A stretch of 64,000 bases of DNA from Actinomycetes bacterium (GCA_024276495.1 JAJRXC010000110.1:1-64000); one strand, 5' to 3'. Shown: positions 8,219-17,369, counted from the first letter of the stretch. A program made the numbers and translations. Notes: generated from the letters alone by a model not told the origin.

Positions 8219-9441
8219 TGGATCCGACCTACAGCGCCGAGGCCGAGAGCTTTCGCGAGAAGATCCAGGCCTTCCTCGCCGAGCAGCTCCCCTCCGACTG
8301 GCGAGGCATCGGGGCCATGGCGCGCGACGAGATGGAGGTCTTCCAGACCGCGTGGCGAGCGACGCTCGCCGATCACCGCTACCTGGCGCCCTCCTGGCCG
8401 ACCGAGTACGGCGGCGGTGGCATGACCGAGGTCGAGCAGGTCGTCCTGGCCGAGGAGTTCCAGCGGGCCGGCGTGCCCACCGGCGGGCTCAACGACGGGT
8501 TCAGCATCCAGATGGTCGGGAACACCATCTTGCACTGGGGCACTCCGGAGCAAAAGGCCCACTTCTTGCCCCGCATCATCTCCGGCGACGACGTCTGGTG
8601 CCAGGGCTACTCCGAACCCGATGCGGGATCGGATCTCGCCGGCCTGGGCTGTCGCGCCCATCTCGACGGCGACGAGTGGGTGATCAACGGACAGAAGATC
8701 TGGACCTCGGCCGGGATGACCGCGAACTGGATCTTCGTGCTGTGCCGCACCGATCAGGACGCGCCCAAACACCGCGGCATCAGCTTCATGCTCTGCCCGA
8801 TGGAACAAGACGGGGTCGAGGTCCGGCCGATCATGATGATGTCGGGCGAGTCGGAGTTCAACGAGACGTTCTTCACCGACGCACGAACCGCGAAGGACAA
8901 CGTCGTCGGTGAGGTCAACGGCGGCTGGGCGGTCGCCATGACCCTGCTCGGGTACGAACGAGGCGAAGCCGCCGCCACCATGCCGATCATGTTCCGGGGG
9001 GAGGCCGACAAGCTCATGCGCCTCGCGAAGGAGCGCGGCCTCGACCGGGATCCGGTGTTTCGCGACCGTCTCGCCCGCATCCACACCGAGGTCGAGATCA
9101 TGGGGTACCTCGGGAAGCGCTCGCTCACGAACTTCCTGCAAGGCGGCATCCCCGGCCCGACCGAGTCGATGTTCAAGCTCTACTGGTCCGAGTACCACAA
9201 GCGCGTCACCGAGCTCGCCGTCGACCTGCTCGGCGAGGCGGCCATGATCGTCGAGGGAAAGTCGCCGAACACGTCGTTTTGGTGCGACCTCCCCGGCTCC
9301 GCGAACAGCTCCGCCTCCTGGCTCGGCGCCTTCTACAACGCCCGGGCCGGCACGATCTACGCCGGCACGTCGCAGATCCAGCGGAACATCCTCGGTGAGA
9401 TGGTGCTCGGACTTCCCAAGGAGCCCAAACCGCAGAGCTGA
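8218..9441 (+). CDS. Acyl-CoA dehydrogenase family protein
   Basis: A 407-residue flavoprotein. The N-terminal helical domain is followed by the FAD-binding region GYSEPDAGSDLAGL and IWTSAGMTANWIFVLCRT, then the C-terminal helical domain ending IYAGTSQIQRNILGEMVLGLPK. These enzymes put a double bond in acyl-CoA thioesters and pass electrons to ETF. The MCAD-type catalytic glutamate (YEGT) is alanine here (YAGT), which is usual in several actinobacterial FadE subgroups that use another base, so the substrate cannot be inferred. It is coupled to tal by a TGATG overlap, an unexpected partner for pentose-phosphate genes. Confidence 0.9.
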   Translation: MDPTYSAEAESFREKIQAFLAEQLPSDWRGIGAMARDEMEVFQTAWRATLADHRYLAPSWPTEYGGGGMTEVEQVVLAEEFQRAGVPTGGLNDGFSIQMVGNTILHWGTPEQKAHFLPRIISGDDVWCQGYSEPDAGSDLAGLGCRAHLDGDEWVINGQKIWTSAGMTANWIFVLCRTDQDAPKHRGISFMLCPMEQDGVEVRPIMMMSGESEFNETFFTDARTAKDNVVGEVNGGWAVAMTLLGYERGEAAATMPIMFRGEADKLMRLAKERGLDRDPVFRDRLARIHTEVEIMGYLGKRSLTNFLQGGIPGPTESMFKLYWSEYHKRVTELAVDLLGEAAMIVEGKSPNTSFWCDLPGSANSSASWLGAFYNARAGTIYAGTSQIQRNILGEMVLGLPKEPKPQS

Positions 9442-9473
9442 CCCGGCGGCGGTGGCGTGCCGGGTTCGACGCC

Positions 9474-9633
9474 ATACACTCATGGGCAGGCCGTTGTCGC
9501 CGAAAGGCAGACCACGGAGCCGGTGAGGAACACGGAACCGCCACCGGCTGCCGCATCAGGCGCCACTCCCTGCGGGTGACGAAGGTGCGTCCCCCAGAAC
9601 CGGAACGTCCTGTTCCGCCTGCCGTAGGAGAGC
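9474..9633 (+). other. Structured 5' leader upstream of the SNF2 gene
   Basis: This stretch has a -10-like TACACT (9474-9479) followed by several hairpins on the plus strand: GCC-GAAA-GGC near 9507, a 7-bp stem GCCGGTG/CACCGGC with a 16-nt purine-rich loop, and GGAAC-GTCCT-GTTCC just before AGGAG at 9626-9630. I could not match it to cobalamin, c-di-GMP, c-di-AMP, glycine, guanidine or ZTP riboswitch cores. It may be a regulatory leader of the helicase gene, or ordinary intergenic DNA. Confidence 0.35.
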
Positions 9634-9822
9634 ATCGTTACCATCACCGAACGGGCGGTCCTGACGTCGAGCCAACTCGACGATCTGGTCCAGGCCCACC
9701 TCGACGGTCGTACGACCGAAGAGGATGCCGCATACCTCTCAGAGCGCAAGGACGCGTGGGTCGCGAGCCTGTGGCGTCTGCTCGACCAGGCCGAGAGTCG
9801 GCTCGCCGCGGCCCGCCGCGAG

Positions 9823-12800
9823 GTGCGGGGGCCCGAACGAGCGGTCGTTCTCGCCGATCTCGACGCCGACTGCTGGCGCATCGACGCCGCCCTGACCGAA
9901 CTGGTCGGTGAGCCCGACGAAGACGAGCTGCAGCCGCCCGTCGACGACCGACGCAGCGGCGACCCCTCGGCTGCTCCCCCGGTCGTCGGTGAGGTGCAAC
10001 TGCACCTCTCTCGTTCGGACGGTCGGATCGTCGCCTGGGCCGCGGGGCCGGGCCGGCGCCCGGAGACCCACGAACAGGTCCTGCAGCGAATCCGAGACCT
10101 CGGCGGCGTGGTCGACGACTGGGACGAGCAGGCCACCGTCAAGATTCCCGGCAACGGCCGCGTCGCGACCGTCTCTGCTCCCATCACGAAGGTCCTCGGG
10201 TGGCTCGCCCCCCTCGGTTCGACGGCCGACGACGACCGGGTCGGGACGAGCCTCACATGGATGGGAATCGCCACCGCGGCCGCGATCGAGATGGTGATGC
10301 AGGGTCGGTACGTCCCTCAGCTCGTCCAACAGAAACGTCGACGCAAGGATCCGTCGACCCCCGATCTCGGGACGTTCCGGGTCCGATGGATTCCCGCCCT
10401 GGTCGACGACGAGATGCTGTCCGGGCTGGTCGCGTCGGTACCCGGCGCGGCGATGCTCGGGAGCCGCGAGCAGGACAAGGAGAAGTTCACCCTCGCGGCC
10501 CTGACCGATCTCACCGACGCGATCGTCGGCTTCGCGGCCGGCCAACTCGAGACGCCGGCCCCGCCACCGGAGATAAAGACGAAACAAGACGTCGCCGAGG
10601 CGGCGTTGTGCCGGCTCGACGGTGAGCCCTTCCTTGCACCGACGAAGACGGGCGGTGAGCTGGTCCGCCGGCTCGCCCAGTGGGGCCAATCGGTGGTCGG
10701 TGCCACCGGACCGAAGCTCGTCGTGCAACTCGACGCCCCCGATGAGGTCGGCGCGTGGCACGTCGCCGTGCTCGCCCCGACGGAGAACGGGAGCCTGGAG
10801 CCGGTCGAGGTGGCCGTGACGACCGGAAGCAAGACCCGGGCGAAGCACACCGCGGCTCAGCTCGCCCGTCTCGAACGGTTGTTCCCGGAGTTGCTCCGGC
10901 TCGGTGGTCGTCGTCGGGGCGAGGTGATCCTGTCCCAGGACGAGGCCTGGAGCCTGATGACCGAATCGGGTGACATCTTGCGTTCAGCCGGCTTCGACGT
11001 GCGGGTGCCGGCCCTGCGCCGGCAGAAGGCGACGGCATCGCTTCGGCTCACCTCCGAGGCCGACGAGTCCGTCGTCGGAGCCCAGCAGCTGGCCGACGTG
11101 CGATGGTCGGCGGTCTTCGACGAGGTCGAGCTGACGGCGGCAGAGATCGCCAAGCTCGCGGCCGAGGCCCGCCCGTTGGTGAAGTCCCGCGGTCAATGGA
11201 TCGAGATCGACAAGGTCGATCTGGCCGAAGCCGCGGCGGCACTCGCCGAACGGGCCGACAAGACCCGGCTCACCGGCGCCGACATGTTGCGGCACGCCCT
11301 GGGGCTCGAGGGTTCCCCCCTGGCCGGCGGGATCAACATCGTCGGCGACGGGTGGGCCGCCGAGTTGCTCCGCAGCGTCGAGTCGTTGCCCGAGTCGCCC
11401 GACACCCGCCCCGAGGGTTTCCGTGGCGAGCTCCGGAGCTATCAGGCCGACGCGCTGGCGTGGCTGAACTTTCTCGACGGGGCCGGGTTGGGTGGCTGTC
11501 TGGCCCTCGACATGGGCCTCGGCAAGACGCCCACGGCGCTGGCCGCCCTGTACGCGGGCCGTGAGCAGGGCACCAGCCTGGTCATCGCACCTCCGGCGGT
11601 GGTCGGCAACTGGGCGAGCGAGGCGAAGAACTTCGTGCCCGACCTCAAGGTCGTCGTGCACCACGGCGCGAACCGGGCGAAGGGGCCGGCGTTGGGCGCC
11701 GCGATTCGGGCGGCCGATGTCGTGATCACCACCTACGGAACCGCGGTGCGCGACATGGATCAACTCAGCGAGCTCGACTGGGGAAAGATCGTCATCGACG
11801 AGGCCCAGGCCATCAAGAACCCGGCGGCCGAGACCAGCCGGCAGCTTCGCCGTCTCGACGCCCGAACGAGAATCGCGCTCACCGGTACGCCGATCGAGAA
11901 CGGACTCGGGGACCTCTGGGCGATCCTCGATTGGGCGAATCCGGGCCTTCTCGGTCCGCGGGCGCAGTTCATCGCCCAGCTCACGCCCGACGCGAAGGGA
12001 AACGGCCGGGCGGCAGCCGATGGCGAGCAGGCCCTCCGGGCGCTGAACGGGATCCTGGTCTATCGCCGCACCAAGGCCGAGCCGGCCATCGCCGCCGAGC
12101 TCCCCGACCGGATCGACGAGCTCGATCATTGCGCGATGACCCCCGAGCAGATCGGTCTCTACCAGGCCGTCATCGACTCGCTCATCGCGTCGACGACCGA
12201 GAAGGAACCTGGCACCCCCGAACGCAAGGGGGCGGTCCTTGCGGCGATCACCGCCCTGAAACAGATCTGCAACCATCCGGTCAACTACCGCCCGGACGAC
12301 CGGGGGATCGAAGGTCGTTCGGGCAAGCTCGTGCGCCTCAACGAGATCATCGACAACGTCTTCGCATCCGACGAGAAGGTGCTGATCTTCACCCACTTCG
12401 CGTCGTGGGGCGAGACGCTCGCGGCCTATCTGAGCGAGCGGACCGGCAAGTCGATCTCGTGCTACCACGGTGGTCTGGGCCGGGGGGCTCGTGACCGTCT
12501 CGTCGACGAGTTCCAGAAGTCGTCGGGTGCGGGAGCGATGGTGCTGTCGTTGAAGGCCGGCGGCACCGGGCTCAACTTGACCGCGGCGAACCATGTCGTG
12601 CTCTATGACCGTTGGTGGAATCCGGCGGTCGAGGATCAGGCCCGCGACCGGGTGTGGCGGATCGGTCAGGAGAACACGGTGATCTGTCATCGACTGGTTT
12701 GTCCGGGCACGATCGACGAACGGGTGGAGGAGGTCGTCGAGGGCAAACGCCAGATCGCCAACCTGACCCTGCCCAAGTCGAGCTCCATCGGTGATCTGAG

Positions 12801-12897
12801 CGCCGCCCAACTCCAACAGGCGTTGGGAATAGATGCCGGCGCGCTGCTCGATGTCGACGGCGAGCTGGACGACGAGAACGTGGCCGTGACCTCATGA
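9823..12897 (+). CDS. SNF2/RapA-type DEAD-like helicase (with DUF3670-like region)
   Basis: A 1024-residue protein from the GTG at 9823. The SNF2 ATPase has Walker A DMGLGKT at about residue 563, DEAQ at about 659, a conserved TGTPIENGL block, a helicase-C domain with HYHGG-like CYHGGLGRGARD and the terminal DRVWRIGQ motif. Upstream of it, LVKSRGQWIEIDKVDL matches the bacterial SNF2-associated DUF3670 region. Such proteins remodel protein-DNA or RNA polymerase complexes; the specific role is unknown. Coding-like sequence in the same frame continues upstream to a TAG at 9625 without ATG, GTG or TTG. The expected initiation site is codon 9637 (GTT), 6 nt after AGGAG, so the true protein is probably about 62 residues longer. 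The stop overlaps the next ATG. Confidence 0.92.
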   Translation: MRGPERAVVLADLDADCWRIDAALTELVGEPDEDELQPPVDDRRSGDPSAAPPVVGEVQLHLSRSDGRIVAWAAGPGRRPETHEQVLQRIRDLGGVVDDWDEQATVKIPGNGRVATVSAPITKVLGWLAPLGSTADDDRVGTSLTWMGIATAAAIEMVMQGRYVPQLVQQKRRRKDPSTPDLGTFRVRWIPALVDDEMLSGLVASVPGAAMLGSREQDKEKFTLAALTDLTDAIVGFAAGQLETPAPPPEIKTKQDVAEAALCRLDGEPFLAPTKTGGELVRRLAQWGQSVVGATGPKLVVQLDAPDEVGAWHVAVLAPTENGSLEPVEVAVTTGSKTRAKHTAAQLARLERLFPELLRLGGRRRGEVILSQDEAWSLMTESGDILRSAGFDVRVPALRRQKATASLRLTSEADESVVGAQQLADVRWSAVFDEVELTAAEIAKLAAEARPLVKSRGQWIEIDKVDLAEAAAALAERADKTRLTGADMLRHALGLEGSPLAGGINIVGDGWAAELLRSVESLPESPDTRPEGFRGELRSYQADALAWLNFLDGAGLGGCLALDMGLGKTPTALAALYAGREQGTSLVIAPPAVVGNWASEAKNFVPDLKVVVHHGANRAKGPALGAAIRAADVVITTYGTAVRDMDQLSELDWGKIVIDEAQAIKNPAAETSRQLRRLDARTRIALTGTPIENGLGDLWAILDWANPGLLGPRAQFIAQLTPDAKGNGRAAADGEQALRALNGILVYRRTKAEPAIAAELPDRIDELDHCAMTPEQIGLYQAVIDSLIASTTEKEPGTPERKGAVLAAITALKQICNHPVNYRPDDRGIEGRSGKLVRLNEIIDNVFASDEKVLIFTHFASWGETLAAYLSERTGKSISCYHGGLGRGARDRLVDEFQKSSGAGAMVLSLKAGGTGLNLTAANHVVLYDRWWNPAVEDQARDRVWRIGQENTVICHRLVCPGTIDERVEEVVEGKRQIANLTLPKSSSIGDLSAAQLQQALGIDAGALLDVDGELDDENVAVTS

Positions 12898-13253
12898 GTG
12901 ATCGCAACGCCGGCCGGAGCCGGAAACGCAACCGCTCGCGTCGCGGCGCGAACCCGCAGGGTGGGAAGTCGGGATCGCGGGGCGGATCGAAGAAGATCTC
13001 CCCGAAGGTCGATCCCCGGGAGTTCTGGGGTGATCCCGAGCGACTTCCCGACCGAATCGCGGGCCTGGCGCATCCGCCCGATGTCCGGGCGGTGCTGACG
13101 TCGCTGGGTCGGCCGCCCCTGACCGGGAACGAGACCGCGGCCGAGCACTGGTTCTCCATGGTCTACGAGCGGGCCGCCTTCCTGGCGGGCGCGCTGGCCG
13201 CGGCCGGGGGTCTCGACGAGGCCGCCGACGACGACGCCGCGGCGTCGGGGTGA
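12894..13253 (+). CDS. Small basic protein coupled to the SNF2 helicase
   Basis: A 119-residue protein with an intensely basic N-terminus (residues 1-35, rich in Arg, Lys, Gly, Ser), suited to nucleic-acid binding, then a compact region PREFWGDPERLPDRIAGLAH and GNETAAEHWFSMVYERAAFLAGALA that looks helical, and an acidic tail. Its ATG overlaps the helicase stop (ATGA), so the two are made together. I do not recognise a domain. A helper of the SNF2 enzyme is a reasonable inference from the coupling alone. Confidence 0.75.
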   Translation: MSDRNAGRSRKRNRSRRGANPQGGKSGSRGGSKKISPKVDPREFWGDPERLPDRIAGLAHPPDVRAVLTSLGRPPLTGNETAAEHWFSMVYERAAFLAGALAAAGGLDEAADDDAAASG

Positions 13254-13343
13254 GATGGCACCGAAAGTGGTCCGGCAAGTGATAAAGCTTGGATCACCAC
13301 GTGACGACATCTGTAGGGCGGATCGAGCCACGAAGGGTGAGCA

Positions 13344-14348
13344 ATGCGAGGACGGAGCCGGTCGACAGTCGGATTGATCGTCGCGCTCTTGTTGTGGATG
13401 CCGGCACCGGCCGAGGCGGTGGCCGGTTTCGGTGACGTCGCCGCCGACGAGTTCTACAGCGAAGCGGTGCAGTGGATGGTCGATGAAGGGATCACCTCGG
13501 GGACATCGCCGGGTTGCTTCTCGCCGGGGGTCGCGACGACCCGCGGGGAGGTCGCGACCTTCATCCATCGGGCCTACGGAGAACCCGGCGCCGCCCCATC
13601 GGGGTTCGTCGACGTCGAGCCCTCCGATTTCTTCGCCGACGCTGTCGGCTGGATGGTGGCCCGCGACATCACCACCGGAACCTCTCCGATCACGTTCTCT
13701 CCCGATCGCCTCGTCACCCGCGGCGAGCTCGCCGCGTTCTTGTATCGAGCCGCCGGCGCCCCCGCGGCCGGGACGGAGAACTTCTCAGATGTCGTTCCCT
13801 CCGATTTCTTCGCCGACGCGGTCGCCTGGATGGTCGGGCAGGGCATCACGACCGGTACCTCGTCCACGACGTTCTCGCCCTCTCGGTTCGTGACGCGCGG
13901 CGAGGTCGCGACCTTCCTGTATCGCAACGCGGGAAGTCCGGCGGTGTCGCTGACGGCCGGTGGCGACTGTTCGACGGCCGGCGACGCGGTCGAGTTGGCG
14001 GTCGCCGAAGCGATGTCGTTCAACCTTTTGAACGAGCTGCGGGCCGACCTCGGCCGGGCCCCGCTCGTGCGGCTCGCGTCGATGGATCTCGACGCCCGGG
14101 CCTGGTCCGAGAGAATGAGCCTGACCGGCGCGTTCACCCACAGCAATCTGGGGTACGGCGAGAACATCGCCTGGTGGAGCGCCGGTTCGGCCTCTCCCGA
14201 GGAGGCCGCGGTGAAGATGCACGAGCTCTGGGTGAACAGCCCCGGCCACTTCACCAACATGACGCGGGCGTCGTACACCGCGATGGGCATCGGCTTTTGG
14301 CGCAGCGACGCCGGTGGCTGGTACGCGACCCACATCTTCGTGAACTGA
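13344..14348 (+). CDS. Secreted protein with three SLH repeats and a CAP domain
   Basis: A 334-residue exported protein: signal peptide (residues 1-25, cleavage after AEA), three S-layer-homology repeats at about 28-85, 87-145 and 147-203 (each with DFFADAVGWM-like and TRGEVATFLYR-like halves), then a CAP/SCP/PR1 domain at about 220-334 with FTHSNLGYGENIAWW and WVNSPGHFTNM. SLH repeats usually bind pyruvylated secondary cell-wall polymers, and CAP domains occur in secreted proteins of varied function. A purine-rich GAAGGGTGAG lies just before the ATG. It stands alone between the SNF2 pair and the HxlR-fbiC operon. Confidence 0.9.
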   Translation: MRGRSRSTVGLIVALLLWMPAPAEAVAGFGDVAADEFYSEAVQWMVDEGITSGTSPGCFSPGVATTRGEVATFIHRAYGEPGAAPSGFVDVEPSDFFADAVGWMVARDITTGTSPITFSPDRLVTRGELAAFLYRAAGAPAAGTENFSDVVPSDFFADAVAWMVGQGITTGTSSTTFSPSRFVTRGEVATFLYRNAGSPAVSLTAGGDCSTAGDAVELAVAEAMSFNLLNELRADLGRAPLVRLASMDLDARAWSERMSLTGAFTHSNLGYGENIAWWSAGSASPEEAAVKMHELWVNSPGHFTNMTRASYTAMGIGFWRSDAGGWYATHIFVN

Positions 14349-14364
14349 TCACCCCGAACGAGTC

Positions 14365-14396
14365 GGTTGCAAATCGAAACCAACTGCTCCTAGAGT
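14365..14396 (+). promoter_or_regulatory. Promoter and possible operator of the HxlR-fbiC operon
   Basis: TTGCAA (14367-14372) and TAGAGT (14391-14396) are spaced by 18 nt and end 9 nt before the ATG at 14406, so the message is nearly or fully leaderless. An imperfect inverted repeat, GGTTG...CCAAC (14365-14384), overlaps the -35 and spacer, a plausible site for autoregulation by the HxlR protein. Confidence 0.55.
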
Positions 14397-14405
14397 GCCG
14401 GGGCG

Positions 14406-14927
14406 ATGTCCCGAGTCGATGCAACCGCGCAACCGATGCCGAGCGCGGACGAGGCACAGGCGGCACAGGCGGATGCCTGCTCGATACAGGCCACACTCGA
14501 CGTCATCGGCGATCGATGGACCCTGCTGATCCTTCGTGACGTGTTTCGCGGCGTCCGCCGCTTCTCGCGGATCCAAGGTGACCTGGGGATCGCCAAGAAC
14601 CTGCTGACCGATCGATTGGCCGCCCTCGTCGAGGCCGGCGTGGTCGAAAAGGTGCCCTACCAGGACCGTCCGGTCCGCCACGAGTACCGGCTGACCGACA
14701 AGGGCCGGGCCCTGTCCCCCGCCCTCGTCGCCTTGATGCGATGGGGAGACGTCTGGTGTCGCGACGACGGCGCGCCCACCGAGTTGGTCCACGACGACTG
14801 CGGCACCCGCCTCGAGCTCCAGCCCTGGTGCACGACCTGCAACGAACCCGTCTCCCCCACCCGAATCAGCTCGCGGCCCGGTCCGGGCCGAGCCCAACCA
14901 GAGGACACGACCCATGCCCCGTCCTGA
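14406..14927 (+). CDS. HxlR-family transcriptional regulator
   Basis: A 173-residue winged-helix regulator of the HxlR group: CSIQATLDVIGDRWTLLILRDVFRGVRRFSRIQ at about residues 25-57, then NLLTDRLAALVEAGVVEKVPY and the wing HEYRLTDKGRAL. The C-terminal part carries Cys-x8-Cys-x2-Cys (DCGTRLELQPWCTTC), a possible metal or redox site. The promoter is at 14367-14396. Its last 14 nt overlap the start of fbiC, so regulator and F420 gene are one transcript, which suggests it senses a redox or F420-related signal. That is inference. Confidence 0.88.
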   Translation: MSRVDATAQPMPSADEAQAAQADACSIQATLDVIGDRWTLLILRDVFRGVRRFSRIQGDLGIAKNLLTDRLAALVEAGVVEKVPYQDRPVRHEYRLTDKGRALSPALVALMRWGDVWCRDDGAPTELVHDDCGTRLELQPWCTTCNEPVSPTRISSRPGPGRAQPEDTTHAPS

Positions 14928-17313
14928 TCTGTCGGCGATGCCACTCGACGAGCTGATGGCCCACGCTCGCGAGATACGGGATCGGGCCCACGGCTCGGTG
15001 GTCACCTACTCACCGAAGGTGTTCATTCCCCTGACGATGCTGTGCCGGGACAAGTGCGGCTACTGCACCTTCGCCCGACCTCCCGCCCGACTCGAGTCGC
15101 CGTACCTCGACCCCGCCGAGGTGCTCGAGATCGCCACCCGCGGGGCCGAGATGGGGTGCCACGAGGCATTGTTCACGCTCGGCGAACGGCCCGAACGGCG
15201 CTACCCCGTGGCCCTCGACTGGCTCCGACGCCACGGTTACGAGAGCACCGTCGACCATGTGGTCGCGATGGCACAACTCGTCCTCGACGAGACCGGGCTC
15301 CTCCCCCACGCGAACACCGGAGCGATGACCGCCGACGAGTTGGGCCGACTGCGCCGGGTCGCGCCCAGTCAGGGCATGATGATCGAGTCACTTCGCGACG
15401 ACCTCGACTGTCATCGTGGCGCACCCGACAAGGCCCCCCACCGCCGACTCGCCACACTCGAATGGGCCGGCGAGCAGCACATCCCCTACACGACCGGGAT
15501 CCTGGTGGGCATCGGGGAGACCCGAGCGGACCGGATCGCGGCGCTCGAGGCGATCGCCGACGCCCATCGCCGTCACGGCCACGTGCAGGAGGTGATCGTC
15601 CAGAACTTCCTTCCCAAGGCCGGAACGGCGATGCACCAGGCCGAACCGTGCCCCCGGCGCGACCATCTCGACGCGATCGCGCTCGCCCGGGTGATCCTTC
15701 CCGCCGAGATCCACGTGCAGGCGCCCCCGAACCTCACGGAGGACTTCGGCGATCTCCTGGCCGCCGGGGTCAGCGACTGGGGCGGGGTCTCTCCCGTGAC
15801 CGCCGATCACGTCACCCCCGAACGGCCATGGCCCGACCTCGACCGTCTGCGAGCGGTCACCGAGGCCGCCGGCCACACCCTGGCCCCCCGGCTCACCGCG
15901 CACGCCCGCTATGTCCGCGCCGCGCCGACCTGGATCGACGAGGCGTTGCACTTCGCGGTCATGGACCGATCCGACAGCGACGGCCTCGCTCGAGATGATC
16001 CCGGATCGGTGTGGCCCGAGCGCACGATGGAACGGGCCAAGGTCGGCGACGGAGCCGAATTCGACCTGGTCGGCACGCTCTCGAGCCAGTGGTACGTGGG
16101 TGCGGGTGGAGATCCGCGGCTGATCGTCCCCGGCCGGGCATCAGCGGGTGGCGCGGTCGGCGAGGTCCTCCAGGGGGTGATCGGCGGGACCGACATCGGG
16201 TTCGACGAGATCGTCACCTTGTTTCGTGCTCGTGGCCCCGAAGTCGTCGCCGTCGCCGAAGTGGCCGACGAGTTGCGGGCCGAGATCGTCGGCGACGATG
16301 TCACCTGGGTCGCGAACCGCAACATCAACTACACCAACGTGTGCACGTTCAAGTGCCGATTCTGCGGGTTCTCCAAGGGTCCGCTCTCCCTCAACCTGCG
16401 GGGAACGCCCTACCTGCTGTCCCTCGACGACATCGCCGATCGGGCCATCGAGGCCGCGGAGCTGGGAGCCACCGAGGTCTGCCTGCAAGGCGGCATCCAT
16501 CCCGACTTCGACGGCGACTACTACATCGACGTCGCCTCGGCCGTCCACGACGCCGTTCCCGGGATGCACATCCACGGGTTCACCGCGCTGGAGGTCACCG
16601 AGGGCGCGAAACGCAACGGTGAACCCCTGGCTGACTACCTGACCCGGCTGCGCGACGCCGGGCAACAGTCACTGCCGGGCACCGCGGCGGAGATCCTCGA
16701 CGACGACGTTCGCGAGATCCTGTGCCCCGACAAGATCACCACCGAGGAGTGGTTGGAGGCCCATCGGGTCGCGCATTCGGTCGGGCTCGGATCGAACGTC
16801 ACCATGATGTTCGGATCGGTCGAGCGGCCCGAACACTGGGCCCGCCACATCCTTCGCACCCGGGCGTTGCAGGAGGAGACGGGAGGGTTCACCGAGTTCG
16901 TGGGTCTGCCGTTCGTGCACATGGCCTCGCCGATCTATCTCCGCAAGATGGCTCGACGGGGGCCGACCTGGCGCGAGGTGCTGTTGATGCACGCCGTGGC
17001 CCGGATCGCCTATCGCGGACGCATCGACAACATCCAGGGGTCGTGGGTCAAGCTCGGGTTCGGCTCGATCACCCAGCTGCTGCGCGCCGGTGCCAACGAT
17101 CTCGGTGGCACCCTCATGGACGAGAACATCTCCCGGGCGGCGGGCGCCGACCACGGCACCGGTGTGACGGCCGAGGACTTCCGGCGGGTCGTCGAACCGC
17201 TCGGGCGCACGCTGGTGCAGCGCACCACCCTCTACGGCCGGCCGGATCCGGCGGTGTTGCCTCTCGAGACGACCCGCCGGACCCGGGTCGTCATCCCGGT
17301 GGCCGGCGCCTGA
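14914..17313 (+). CDS. fbiC: FO synthase (fused CofG-CofH)
   Basis: A 799-residue fusion of two radical-SAM enzymes that make FO (8-demethyl-8-hydroxy-5-deazariboflavin), the chromophore of coenzyme F420. The CofG half has CRDKCGYC at residues 44-51, and the CofH half has CTFKCRFC at about 476-483; each set holds a 4Fe-4S cluster. They act on tyrosine and the flavin precursor 5-amino-6-ribitylamino-uracil. The fused form is typical of Actinobacteria. It starts inside the end of the HxlR gene, and no other fbi gene is present in the window. Confidence 0.96.
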   Translation: MPRPDLSAMPLDELMAHAREIRDRAHGSVVTYSPKVFIPLTMLCRDKCGYCTFARPPARLESPYLDPAEVLEIATRGAEMGCHEALFTLGERPERRYPVALDWLRRHGYESTVDHVVAMAQLVLDETGLLPHANTGAMTADELGRLRRVAPSQGMMIESLRDDLDCHRGAPDKAPHRRLATLEWAGEQHIPYTTGILVGIGETRADRIAALEAIADAHRRHGHVQEVIVQNFLPKAGTAMHQAEPCPRRDHLDAIALARVILPAEIHVQAPPNLTEDFGDLLAAGVSDWGGVSPVTADHVTPERPWPDLDRLRAVTEAAGHTLAPRLTAHARYVRAAPTWIDEALHFAVMDRSDSDGLARDDPGSVWPERTMERAKVGDGAEFDLVGTLSSQWYVGAGGDPRLIVPGRASAGGAVGEVLQGVIGGTDIGFDEIVTLFRARGPEVVAVAEVADELRAEIVGDDVTWVANRNINYTNVCTFKCRFCGFSKGPLSLNLRGTPYLLSLDDIADRAIEAAELGATEVCLQGGIHPDFDGDYYIDVASAVHDAVPGMHIHGFTALEVTEGAKRNGEPLADYLTRLRDAGQQSLPGTAAEILDDDVREILCPDKITTEEWLEAHRVAHSVGLGSNVTMMFGSVERPEHWARHILRTRALQEETGGFTEFVGLPFVHMASPIYLRKMARRGPTWREVLLMHAVARIAYRGRIDNIQGSWVKLGFGSITQLLRAGANDLGGTLMDENISRAAGADHGTGVTAEDFRRVVEPLGRTLVQRTTLYGRPDPAVLPLETTRRTRVVIPVAGA

Positions 17314-17357
17314 CGGCGCGCCGCGTCGTGCCGGGGTGAGGTGGGGGAACGGAGCGC

Positions 17358-17363
17358 TATCGT
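17358..17363 (+). promoter_or_regulatory. -10 box of leaderless promoter
   Basis: TATCGT ends 6 nt before the GTG at 17370. No ribosome site is present, consistent with a leaderless transcript. Confidence 0.5.
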
Positions 17364-17369
17364 CACGCG

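Noticed and set aside
9352-9400. Loss of the catalytic glutamate (YAGT) in the acyl-CoA dehydrogenase as evidence of inactivation
   Set aside because: Several active actinobacterial subgroups use a base at another position, so this alone does not indicate an inactive enzyme.
13260-13343. Possible c-di-GMP-type riboswitch before the SLH-CAP gene (GAAAG, GGCAAG, AAAGC pieces)
   Set aside because: The pieces are in the wrong order and spacing, and the conserved GACGCAAAGC core is absent.
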